From Acaryochloris sp. CCMEE 5410 (GTDB lineage Bacteria > Cyanobacteriota > Cyanobacteriia > Thermosynechococcales > Thermosynechococcaceae): 64,000 nucleotides of DNA. The number at the start of each line of letters is the position of its first letter. Within the stretch, counting starts at the first letter, position 1. The notes under the pieces were generated by a model. The model searched no databases and was not told the DNA's origin. It saw only the letters and a list, made by a program, of their open reading frames with translations. Where the stretch lies: the NCBI RefSeq assembly GCF_000238775.2, contig NZ_AFEJ02000002.1, positions 1,287,501 through 1,351,500 on the forward strand, written 5' to 3'. Both the position numbers and the translations under genes were made by a program. Of the stretch, positions 55,983 to 64,000 are shown one piece after another.

Positions 55983-57374
55983 TTACTCGCTAATCTTGTT
56001 CAATACCTCAGCAGCCAAATTACGAAACTCTTTAACTGATTCAGAATCACCACCGAATGCAAAAATTGATTTAGGGTCAGGTAAGTTATGAACACCAGCC
56101 ATAATTGTTTTATTGACACAATGGGATAGTGCTGTACGCTCATAGATTATGCTTTCCATGATCGGGAAACTATAGTGATCTATAATATTTTGCTTTTGCT
56201 TAGGAAATACGAACTCTAAATACCTAGTATTACTTAAAATTTTAGAAGGTAAGACACCTATGACATTGAGCTTTTCTTTCCCTATACTTGTTCGTGTCTC
56301 ATCAATTTCTGAGATAAAGTCTTGAACATTCGATAGCCCTTGATTGGCAAAGGGTTTTAAGTCAGAAGGGATAATAAGATAATCGGCAGCAATTAATGCG
56401 ATTTCGGCATAAACATCTCTAGATGGAGGAGCATCAATTATGACAATATCATAATCATCTTCAGCTTGTTGAATTTTATGATGCAGACGGAATCTTGAAG
56501 CGGCAAATCGAGTCAGCTTGTCTTGTTTGTCAATCAAGTTAATATGTGAAGGAATAACATCAATCTCTGGGCTGTTAAATAGTTGAGATGATTGTTTTAG
56601 ATCTGAGATAAAATTAAACTCTCCAGATTCAATTAAATGATAGACATTATTGTCCTTTAAATTATCATCCTCATTAAATTGGAATTTGATTAGACCAGTG
56701 GCAAATGTTGAATTTGCTTGAGCATCTATATCAACCAGAAGAACTCTCTTTCCCTTATTCTGCAAGGCAGCAGCAAGGTTGACTGAAACAGTTGTTTTAC
56801 CAACGCCACCTTTATTATGGTAAATAGCTATTACTTTCATTTTTTGTCCCCATTTTTTAAATTCATTTCTGCTGTGTTTTGTCTGATTTACTTCTGCAAA
56901 GTCAACTCTATTATTTTGAGTGATGATAGGCATATTACCTGGTAGATTCAAATTCTCGCTACCGATGATTTCTCTAATCAACCCGATATTTTTGTGGACT
57001 TCTCTTCCAAAGCATCGAAATAGAAGATCAAGAATATTTCGACTTTGCTTGTAAATTCTGATTTCTCTCCCATTAGTTAAGAGACCAAATTCTACCCCAA
57101 GCTTATTGAGATATTCCTTAAGCTGGGATACGTGTCTCTCTAAATCCTGTTTAGGATGCTTTGTCTCTATAATGAGACACGGTTTCTCATGTGAAATATC
57201 CGTGCAAGAAACTATTCGATTTTTAAATGCCAAAAAATCTAAGCGAATGTTGCCAAACTTTCGTTCTCGATACCAGGTTTCAGGTGTAAACCCCAATTCT
57301 GGAAGCAAATATTGAATAACTAATTTTCCTTCAACATCTCTTTCGTTAAAACAACAGCTAGGGTCGAACACCAA
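55983..57374 (-). CDS. HsdR-type nuclease domain fused to ParA ATPase
   Basis: This 463-residue protein has two parts. Residues about 10-140 resemble the N-terminal PD-(D/E)XK nuclease region of type I restriction subunit R, with Asp46 in RLDFLAF, Glu70 and Lys72 in IIETKHP, and the QLKEYLNKLG...LLTNGREIRIYK tail. Residues about 179-460 form a ParA ATPase with deviant Walker A KGGVGKTT (188-195), DAQANST and IIDAPPS. An internal ATG at 56840 could give free ParA. The fusion is not a standard plasmid partition protein. It may tie DNA cleavage to ParA switching. Confidence 0.85.
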   Translation of the reverse strand: MVFDPSCCFNERDVEGKLVIQYLLPELGFTPETWYRERKFGNIRLDFLAFKNRIVSCTDISHEKPCLIIETKHPKQDLERHVSQLKEYLNKLGVEFGLLTNGREIRIYKQSRNILDLLFRCFGREVHKNIGLIREIIGSENLNLPGNMPIITQNNRVDFAEVNQTKHSRNEFKKWGQKMKVIAIYHNKGGVGKTTVSVNLAAALQNKGKRVLLVDIDAQANSTFATGLIKFQFNEDDNLKDNNVYHLIESGEFNFISDLKQSSQLFNSPEIDVIPSHINLIDKQDKLTRFAASRFRLHHKIQQAEDDYDIVIIDAPPSRDVYAEIALIAADYLIIPSDLKPFANQGLSNVQDFISEIDETRTSIGKEKLNVIGVLPSKILSNTRYLEFVFPKQKQNIIDHYSFPIMESIIYERTALSHCVNKTIMAGVHNLPDPKSIFAFGGDSESVKEFRNLAAEVLNKISE

Positions 57375-57721
57375 TTTCTTTTTCGATCATAGTTTACTGC
57401 TAGTTATTGTGCCCGAAGAATTATATATTCACTCACAAATAGACCATTTTTAAATCATTTCAATCTTAATGCTTTATTCATTGATTTATTTATATGGTTG
57501 GTGAGCAAAAAAATCCATTCTATTTTGATAGCACAGTGATATAAAACACCAGGCCAATCAGTGGCAAACAGTAGGTTGAATTCTGCACTTATTTAGCCAA
57601 AAAGCAATTAACTTTCAAAATAGTTAGCTTAAATTAAAGCCATACGAGTGGATTAACACTCATATGGCTTGATAAGTACTAAGCTTGGGTGATTAATCCA
57701 CCTGATAATCGATCTAGCTAT
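57375..57721. other. AT-rich spacer upstream of the nuclease-ParA gene
   Basis: No gene is seen. The left half is strongly AT-rich and should contain the nuclease-ParA promoter. The right half holds the terminator-like stem at 57637-57670. Confidence 0.45.
57637..57670 (-). terminator. Hairpin downstream of the zinc-ribbon/OmpA gene
   Basis: The arms AAGCCATACGAGTG and CACTCATATGGCTT pair over 14 bp with one mismatch around a 6-nt loop. It lies 52 nt after the stop codon of the gene ending at 57722. Confidence 0.65.
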
Positions 57722-59401
57722 CTAAGGCGTTAATCCTTTTCCGATTGAGACTCTAATATTAGGGCTTTCTGTACCACCAGAATTCAAAGTCGTCTGAACA
57801 CTAGCTGTAGGCAGCTTATCCACAACATATTGCTCCACTGCCGTCGCTCGACTTTTGAGGAGTGCTAAAGCCCTCGCACTACTGGCATCCGCAAAAGTGG
57901 CAGTAATCCGCACCGTATCGTCGGGATTGGCTGCGTCCAACACCTGATCCAATGACTTTTTAGCCTGATCATTAAGTTGGGCCGCCCCCACTTCAAACTG
58001 AATGGCAATGGTTGTTTGCGTTGTTGTCGCCACCGTTGTCTGGGTCTTTGCCACAGGGGGAGAGGCTGTAGGGTTAGGCTTGGATGAAATCGGTGGGGCA
58101 GTCGCTTGGGATGCAGGGCAGCTCGCAGCAGCATCTGACGTCGCCACTTCAGCCACAAACCGGCCATCATAAAGTTGATCCACACTATTCGGCGTAGCGG
58201 TCAGACGGCCACTACCATAGAGCACCTGTTTCGTGTAGTTGAGCCGCTGGCTCAGCAGTTTCGTCGGGCCATTCATCCAATGATTGGCACAATTGGCATC
58301 AAAAAAGTACACGCCTTGTAAAAAGTTCAAGGACTCTGATGCAGTCAATCCCCCTAAATTTTCAAACTGCTGTCGCCAAGCAGTTTTATCAATGGCACGT
58401 CGCGAAATATGCTCATAGTAGGCCTTGACAAACTCTTGGACCTTACCAGGGTGCTCCTTCAGGACTTGGGGAGAGGCCACTACTACATCAACAATCGATC
58501 GTTGAACATGGGCAGACGAGAGAGAAGGGATATACCCGGCTCGGTTGGCCTGAGTGACGTAAGGCTCCCAAAAAATTCCGGCAACGATATTTTCTCCGGG
58601 TTTGGGATTCTGAAACCGCTGCCAAGCCGTTGATGAATCATCCACCCGAATGATGTTGAATTTCTCCAACGCAAAATCTGGCGACTTATCAGCCAACAGA
58701 ATACTGAGATATTCGCTAGGGGTATTCCCTGCAAAAATGATGGAGAGGAGTTCGCCCTGCTGGGCTGCTTGGGTGGCTGCACGATTCAAACCTTGAACCG
58801 TTGTGACTTGGGGAAATTGCTTATTGTTCAGAACCAAACGATCAGCACCACGGGTCCAGTCCCACATGGCGACGATTTTGCCGGTATTGGGGGTCTCAAA
58901 CAGTTGATTGATGGTCGTCACCATAAAATCAACTTCACCACTGGAAAGCTTCTGCGATCGCGTTTCCTGATCTAATTCATCCGCATAGCCAATGGTAATT
59001 TCAGCATCTTTAAGCTTTTTCTGAAAGTCTTGGTCCCAGAGGGTACTGTATCCCAAGAACGTATCGCCTAAAACCTCAATATTGGCAGGGCCAGGACTGG
59101 CAACTGTCTCAGTCGCTCGCTTCCAAGGACTGATTAATGCGATCGCAGCACTGACGGCCCCTGCAAAGAGTAAAAAACTCAGAAGCACCGTTGTTTTCTT
59201 ATTCGGTCGCTTAGCTTTATCGTCAGATGGCAAAGTATTCTGGGGTTGAGTAATACGTTTATGCTTAGGCTTGTCGTACAGTGGAGCCCCACACACGATG
59301 CACTTGGTCATGTGCATTCGGGTTACAAAATCGCATTGCCAGCAGTATTTACGATCGCCTTCGTCGCCAGCTTTTCTTTCAATGTCTAGTTCAGTTGCCA
59401 A
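57722..59401 (-). CDS. Zinc-ribbon, membrane-anchored solute-binding/OmpA-domain fusion
   Basis: This 559-residue protein has four parts. A zinc ribbon (Cys20, Cys23, Cys34, Cys37) is followed by one membrane helix at about 70-92. A periplasmic-type solute-binding domain spans about 105-375, of the NMT1/phosphate-binding class (FLGYSTLWDQDFQKKLKDAE; FVKAYYEHIS). A Pro/Thr-rich linker and a C-terminal OmpA-like peptidoglycan-binding domain (AIQFEVGAAQLNDQAKKSLD) end it. The ribbon would sit in the cytoplasm and the rest outside. Similar fusions exist in bacteria, but their ligand is unknown. No transport permease is nearby. Confidence 0.82.
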   Translation of the reverse strand: MATELDIERKAGDEGDRKYCWQCDFVTRMHMTKCIVCGAPLYDKPKHKRITQPQNTLPSDDKAKRPNKKTTVLLSFLLFAGAVSAAIALISPWKRATETVASPGPANIEVLGDTFLGYSTLWDQDFQKKLKDAEITIGYADELDQETRSQKLSSGEVDFMVTTINQLFETPNTGKIVAMWDWTRGADRLVLNNKQFPQVTTVQGLNRAATQAAQQGELLSIIFAGNTPSEYLSILLADKSPDFALEKFNIIRVDDSSTAWQRFQNPKPGENIVAGIFWEPYVTQANRAGYIPSLSSAHVQRSIVDVVVASPQVLKEHPGKVQEFVKAYYEHISRRAIDKTAWRQQFENLGGLTASESLNFLQGVYFFDANCANHWMNGPTKLLSQRLNYTKQVLYGSGRLTATPNSVDQLYDGRFVAEVATSDAAASCPASQATAPPISSKPNPTASPPVAKTQTTVATTTQTTIAIQFEVGAAQLNDQAKKSLDQVLDAANPDDTVRITATFADASSARALALLKSRATAVEQYVVDKLPTASVQTTLNSGGTESPNIRVSIGKGLTP

Positions 59402-60504
59402 TCGAATGTCCCCTCAGCATTCATGTTATTCATTATATAGACATAATAAGCTGTAAGTCCTCGTTCCAGGACTCTAAAGTTCAAACTCCCCGATAAATAA
59501 GGCGAAGCTGGCAATTTAGCCCTATTATCATCCAGTGACTAAATAATAATTGTTATGAGTGAACCTTTTTGCCATTCGGTGGTTGGGCTGGCTAGAGCTT
59601 TATGAGAAGCCGTTTCGATCCCTTGTAATAGGTTGCACAGATTTTGAGCGAAGGAAAATGTCCAAACGGCTCAAGAATAGATCCTACTAGGCATTTTTCC
59701 AGGTGATGCATTACATTGACCCAAATTTGAACATGTAGCTTCAAGTGACACTTAGGGCAGTTGCCCCAGTCAGTTCAAGCCGAGAGCGGAAAGTCCTAAG
59801 CCTAATTGCCAGTAGCCAGTGCAGTGAGTAATCACTAAATTGCAGAGCTTCCTTGTATGTTGGAGAGCGCTGTTAAAAAACATGTCACGAATCTATTCAG
59901 CCGTCTCAGTAGTTGCGATCACACATAGGCAACACTGCTTACCCATTCACTATTAAAACAACAGTTCTCACAATATAATCACTAAATCAAAAATAGTAGA
60001 GCAAAGAATAACCTCAGACTATTTCAGCAGTAAAAACAGTATAATTTTTAGCCTAATATGGTCAACAGATCAAAACCCCACAGGCAATACAGCCAACTTA
60101 GTAGGAACAATAGACAGGTAGCTTATCAACTAGTTTTTTAGACAAATAAAAGCATTCGACCGACATATTACAATCATTAATCAATGGCTCACAGGAAGAC
60201 AATAAAAAACTCTTTAAAATCATTTTTTTGCATAACTAAAATCTACTCAAAGTCAAAATATCAGACTGCAAATCATTAAGCATTGCACAGACATAGCGTA
60301 AAAAAATGTATCGAACAGCATAAAAATTCAATGCCAATCTGACAGATTTATAGACAATCAATCATAAATACATTGCCAAATTTACAACCATTGTGGCAGC
60401 TAGATTCTAGTAGCAAAAAGCTAATAATAGCAGTCATATATCTAGCTAGAACCCAAGCATGCAAAAAGTGATATTTGGGCAAAGCTCATGGATTTAATAA
60501 TGCA
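59402..60504. other. 1.1 kb AT-rich region without a convincing gene
   Basis: No coding frame of protein-like composition, no tRNA-like fold and no strong palindrome was found. The stretch from about 59,900 onward is very AT-rich. It could hold a remnant of lost genes or an unrecognised RNA. Confidence 0.4.
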
Positions 60505-61836
60505 ATGAAGACTATATCTAGATTTATAGGGCTATTCATAGCTTGCATCGGATTTACTTTGAGTCTGATGGTGCCAATTTCTCCCTCTATAGCTGATACA
60601 TTAACTCTGGACGTCAATGATGTCTCCTTCCTGTGGCCTATCCCCACCACTCAACAAGACGTGGCAAGATTAATTTCCGTGGGAGAAGAAACTTTAACCG
60701 GCGGAAAAATATGGCCACAGCAAGTATTTGATTCTGTTATTAACCAAGCACAAACGGTTAAAGTCTCAAACAATACGATTGATTTTGGTCGCACCTTCGC
60801 ACCTCAGATCCAGCAGATAGACACCTGGAAAGTGGTAGGGGTCAGGGTAGATCCATGCGCACCCGGCACGGACAAAGCCATTAATCGGGTCTTTGGTTGT
60901 GCACCGCAAATCCGTGTGGTTGCTCAGCCTGTAACTGTTAGTGCTGCTGGACCTAAGATCCATGATTTGACAGCGCATCTAGTGTTCAGATACCTCCAAG
61001 GGGTGGATACACCAGCTATCCCCAATGGACCACCCAAAGCCATACCAGATGAACGTAAATTTCGTGAAATCGTTAATGATTTAAAGACCTTAAAAGCAGA
61101 CCTACAGTTAGCTGGAATTGAAACCAACGGGAATTTAAGTATTCATCCCGGACTCAAAGCCAAACAAGCTAAGTTCGAAAGCAGTCTAAAGCAATTTCTA
61201 CAAAAACACCTTTCAGAACAACAACTCGGAGGTGTTGCATTTATGGGGCTAGATGGAACCCAAGAACCCTGGATATTCTTTGCGATGTCTAGACAACCAG
61301 ATGGAACCTTTGTGCAACAGGCTTTCCCAACACTTGGGGGACTAAATGCTCAAATGATCACTGGGACAAGCTTTGGTCAACGCATTATTCCAACCCCCAC
61401 GCCCACCAATATTGATCGGAACCAAGGGGTCAGTACAGCTATGTTGCTTGGCCCCACCACTACAGCTAGATTAGGGAACTCTGTTGTTCAAGGCAGTCCA
61501 ACCCCACAGGTACAGGATATTCCTGACATTATTGCTAATCCTCAAAAATCCAACTTTTTCAATACGGATTGCGTCAGTTGTCATACGGAAAGTGTTTTCC
61601 GTAGCCGACTAATCAAATCCAAAAATAGAGCCTTCAGTTACAAGCGACCCACTAATATTTCTAGTGTTGATCCATCACTCCTACCCAAAAGTGGATGGAA
61701 TGTCAGGAGTTTTGGGTGGTTCCCTCCTGCAAGCCCAACTAGAAAAGCAATTCCAACCATCTCAATGAGAACAGCTAACGAAGCTGCTGAATCCGTAGAG
61801 TTTATCAATCACAAATATCTGGGCGAATCTGATTGA
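60505..61836 (+). CDS. Exported protein with a single CxxCH haem-like motif
   Basis: This 443-residue protein has a signal peptide (residues about 1-30, GLFIACIGFTLSLMV and then SIADTL). Near the C terminus lies Cys356-x-x-Cys359-His360 (DCVSCHTES), a covalent haem c attachment motif. Other cysteines occur in VDPCAPGTDKA and VFGCAPQ. A conserved-looking MSMRT near the end could supply an axial Met ligand. Only one haem motif is present and the N-terminal 300 residues do not match a known cytochrome family. The frame is open to 60475, but the ATG at 60505 starts the signal peptide. Confidence 0.7.
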   Translation: MKTISRFIGLFIACIGFTLSLMVPISPSIADTLTLDVNDVSFLWPIPTTQQDVARLISVGEETLTGGKIWPQQVFDSVINQAQTVKVSNNTIDFGRTFAPQIQQIDTWKVVGVRVDPCAPGTDKAINRVFGCAPQIRVVAQPVTVSAAGPKIHDLTAHLVFRYLQGVDTPAIPNGPPKAIPDERKFREIVNDLKTLKADLQLAGIETNGNLSIHPGLKAKQAKFESSLKQFLQKHLSEQQLGGVAFMGLDGTQEPWIFFAMSRQPDGTFVQQAFPTLGGLNAQMITGTSFGQRIIPTPTPTNIDRNQGVSTAMLLGPTTTARLGNSVVQGSPTPQVQDIPDIIANPQKSNFFNTDCVSCHTESVFRSRLIKSKNRAFSYKRPTNISSVDPSLLPKSGWNVRSFGWFPPASPTRKAIPTISMRTANEAAESVEFINHKYLGESD

Positions 61837-61961
61837 AGTTTTTTATATCTCAAGCATTCTGATCTCCAAAGCTTAGGCCAAAGATGCGGACATATATCGC
61901 TTTCACATCTGCATAAACTTTAGGGTTTTACATCTTGATGACATGGCTAACCAGGATTTTT

Positions 61962-63025
61962 GGCACTGGTCTACTAACAGGGCACATACCTAAACCCTTT
62001 ATTGGTGAGGAGTTCTAGTGTGCTCAACGGACGAGAACAAAATCCCATCTCCATTGCTGGTGTGGTCTGCTTACTGAGCCCCAATGGGGTCTAACCCAGT
62101 TATGAATCAGGCGTTGTACATCTAGCACTCGCTGTAACCCGACCGCTTCTTAGCGTAGAGATTCTGCCGTCTTCGATAAGCACTACATCGTCTCCTCAAG
62201 GCAGCATTGTGAGCCTCATTATGATTGGCATGGACCTCAGACCCTAGACTGATAGCGGTAAAGGGATGCTCTGCTTTCACCCACTCTACTCGCCGATTCC
62301 CCTGAGACCCTTTAACTTTCATCGCGACTTCTAACCCCTCTCGCCAAACCTTGCGATGCCCATAGTCAGGATGACACTCCTCACCATTGAGATAGACATT
62401 GGCGAGCTTCCAAAGTTCTTGTCCATAACGCCTCTCACCATCGGTAAACCATCGAATCCCATCACAGGCTTTGACCCACTCCCAAGCTGAGTAAACGCCA
62501 TTTGCAAAAGTTGTGCATCCTTGAGGCCAGCTTGTGCTGTCAACCAATAGCGGCTTTCGCGTTCAAGGAAATGGATGGTCCAGCCCTGGGATTGGCTGGG
62601 GGGAAGATTTTTGCCTACACGCGTGTAAACTTCATCCCTTCTACCGTCACATCAGAGGCTGCTGGTGCGGGAGGTGACCAGTTCTGTGCTTGGTCTGCTA
62701 GGCGTTTTTCCCAACGCATAATGGTGGTATGAGATTTACCGAAAGTTCGACCTGCAGCACGAATACCCATCCCTTCGGTGCGAGCTTTGATGGCATAGCT
62801 CACTACTGAACTAGCGGTGCGTAAGCGAGCCATTGGGGTACCCGTGCGTTCGTTGAAACGCCGATTGCAATCCTTACACTGATATCGCTGGACTAATATC
62901 CCATCTTGCAGGCTATCAAAGCCGCGCTTTAGGATCTTCTCGCTTAGACAATATGGGCATTCCATTGATCTACATTAGGTTGCGTCGGAAGCATTATAGC
63001 TAGATCCTGCTAACAGACCAGTGCC
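61962..63025. mobile_element. Decayed IS1-type element with intact inverted ends
   Basis: Perfect 11-bp inverted ends, GGCACTGGTCT (61962-61972) and AGACCAGTGCC (63015-63025), enclose about 1.06 kb holding one frameshifted transposase. I found no convincing flanking duplication. The right end sits directly against a lipase-gene fragment. Confidence 0.75.
62122..62965 (-). pseudogene. IS1 family transposase, two frameshifts
   Basis: The N-terminal piece (62615-62965) has an InsA-like zinc-finger pattern CPYC...CKDC and a HTH (GIRAAGRTFGKSHTTIMRWE). The C-terminal piece (62122-62547) has IRWFTDGERRYGQELWKLAN and the end SEVHANHNEAHNAALRRRCS. Between them continuous sequence (VYTRVGKNLPPSQSQGWTIH) runs in a third frame. 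Comparing frames, single-base losses near 62,630 and 62,510 explain both breaks, so the enzyme is dead. Confidence 0.85.
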
Positions 63026-63182
63026 AGTCAGTGGGGTTTACACCTATGGACAGCCCAGAGTAGGCGATCAAACGTTTACAAACAAATTCAATCCCCCCTT
63101 AAGGTCTAAAACCTTCCGCGTGATCAATAACAATGATGTTGTCGCTAGAATTCCCAACATTGGCTATACAGATGTAGGGCAA
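63026..63182 (+). pseudogene. Fragment of a class 3 lipase gene
   Basis: In frame, about 52 codons read GVYTYGQPRVGDQTFTNKFN then TFRVINNNDVVARIPNIGYT, which is the region after the catalytic serine in class 3 (triacylglycerol) lipases, including the catalytic Asp region. Both flanks are IS ends, so the GxSxG part and the C-terminal His are missing. No matching 5' piece was found left of the IS1-type element. Confidence 0.7.
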
Positions 63183-64000
63183 GTTAAGGGGAGCATGTCA
63201 CCTTTGCATTCCAATTAAGCCATTGAGGTAAGCACACCGATGTGCCAGCACTTGCGGGACATTACTTTCATTCCACTGCGCCCCTGAAATTTTGACTCTG
63301 CGACTAATCTGCTTGATAGCAGATTCAACAGCCCCAGACCCAATAGAGCAGATTTGCTCACTCTGGTAATAGTCATAATTGACGATCCGATGCCGATGTT
63401 TGCGAACATAGTTGCAAAAGACTTGGGCCTGCTTTTCTTCAATGACTCAAATAGAGCCAAGGTTTCATCAACCTTCCCCTGCCATAAGAGCTGCTCAGCC
63501 TGGTGCAGACGTTTGAGGGACCCACCGACCTTATGAAGATTTTCCACCAGATGGTACCAGTCCAGAATCTCTCGCCGTTGCTCAGGTATGCTCAGCTGAC
63601 GAATGATATTCCAAATGCCATCATGACCATCCCTAAACAAGTCAGTGGAGAGGCTAACGGTTGCTGGTGAGTCCAGTCAATGAGCCGGGCATTATTGTGA
63701 TAATCCGCGATGAGTCCCACATGCGTTGCCAGGGTTTTATAGTCTTTCCACTGACAAGGGTGTCCTAAAGGGGTGCGGATGCGCACTTTGCCACCATCTA
63801 CACTCACTTCGGTTAAGCTTCATGAGCCTGGGGGTAGGAAACCGTTGTTGATGCACCAATCGCTGCTGGGTTTTGGCTGGTACCTGAATCCCAGTTAAAT
63901 AAGCCACATCTTTAGCAGTTTGAGCATAGGAGACATTGGCACTGATGCGCAAGCAACAATTCTCTAAATGAGGACTGATTTGACGATAGGGGGAAACGGC
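63183..64000. mobile_element. Partial ISKra4-type element (cut by window edge)
   Basis: The left boundary is placed where lipase-like sequence ends and transposase-associated sequence begins (GGGGAGCATGTCACC). The element continues past the window. Its transposase differs from that of the element at 3112-4561. Confidence 0.6.
63198..64000 (-). pseudogene. ISKra4 family transposase, frameshifted and partial
   Basis: Read across frames, the C terminus is intact as QICSIGSGAVESAIKQISRR and NVPQVLAHRCAYLNGLIGMQ, ending at 63198. Upstream parts lie in other frames: RDGHDGIWNIIRQLSIPEQR (63215-63640), SVDGGKVRIRTPLGHPCQWK (63592-63807) and a portion up to 63952. At least three frame changes, near 63,455, 63,630 and 63,810, show it is inactive. 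The 5' end is beyond the window. Confidence 0.8.

Noticed and set aside
59461-59510. TTCAAACTCC sequence resembling a tRNA T-arm
   Set aside because: No matching acceptor stem, D-arm or anticodon arm could be formed around it.
62331-62543. 70-codon open frame in the IS1-type element
   Set aside because: Only its start is the true transposase frame; after the frameshift it reads out of frame.

Overview
The window looks like chromosomal DNA from a cyanobacterium. It carries three photosystem I genes (psaL, psaF, psaJ), the chlL-chlN pair of light-independent protochlorophyllide reductase, ndhS and a CrtISO-type carotenoid enzyme. The palindrome GCGATCGC (HIP1), common in many cyanobacteria, recurs more than 20 times by eye. 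Many insertion-sequence remnants and a STAND/WD40 protein fit a large, IS-rich genome. An Acaryochloris-like source is my guess and is not proven. No tRNA, rRNA or CRISPR array was recognised.

Layout. 1-10.3 kb: a transposase start, a DUF4126 membrane protein and two different dynamin-like GTPases. The GTPases are separated by an accessory segment holding a decayed ISKra4-type element and a 14-blade WD40 STAND ATPase whose 5' end the element has removed. 10.3-19.1 kb: housekeeping genes, mostly on the minus strand (HAD phosphatase, pcrA, MBL-fold protein, trpG, dgkA, ybeY, DUF3285, purQ, purS, ygfZ). 19.2-22.3 kb: photosystem I genes, with a 26-codon membrane ORF just before psaL where psaI is expected, then nnr. 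22.4-26.2 kb: tsaD, a ZIP transporter, a membrane alpha/beta hydrolase and a cold-shock protein. 26.4-28.8 kb: chlL-chlN, then an empty 1.1 kb. 29.9-36 kb: SRPBCC protein, mrp, rodA, ndhS, RDD protein and an S1-domain protein. 36.3-43.4 kb: fasciclin protein with tandem repeats, unknown cyanobacterial proteins, sulfotransferase, DUF1995 and argD. 43.5-44.7 kb: an intact IS630-type element. 44.8-53.1 kb: methyltransferase-like protein, nuclease, Hsp20, DJ-1/PfpI protein, a histidine kinase/response regulator pair and small enzymes.

53.2-64 kb is accessory in character: a Phd-YoeB toxin-antitoxin pair, the CrtISO-like oxidase, then the most unusual locus. There a ParA ATPase fused to an HsdR-type PD-(D/E)XK nuclease domain is followed 3 nt later by a ParB-fold protein that has a coiled coil and helix-hairpin-helix region where the usual HTH domain would be. 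Next come a zinc-ribbon/solute-binding/OmpA fusion, a 1.1 kb AT-rich gap, a secreted CxxCH protein, and two decayed IS elements that enclose a scrap of a class 3 lipase gene.

Cooperating genes. ChlL and ChlN are two of three DPOR subunits. PsaF, PsaJ and PsaL build PSI. PurS and PurQ serve the FGAM synthetase complex. The kinase and regulator at 48.9-51.1 kb form a two-component system. Phd and YoeB form a toxin-antitoxin module. The nuclease-ParA and ParB-like proteins are probably one coupled module, either a partition or a defence/plasmid-interference device; its function is unknown.
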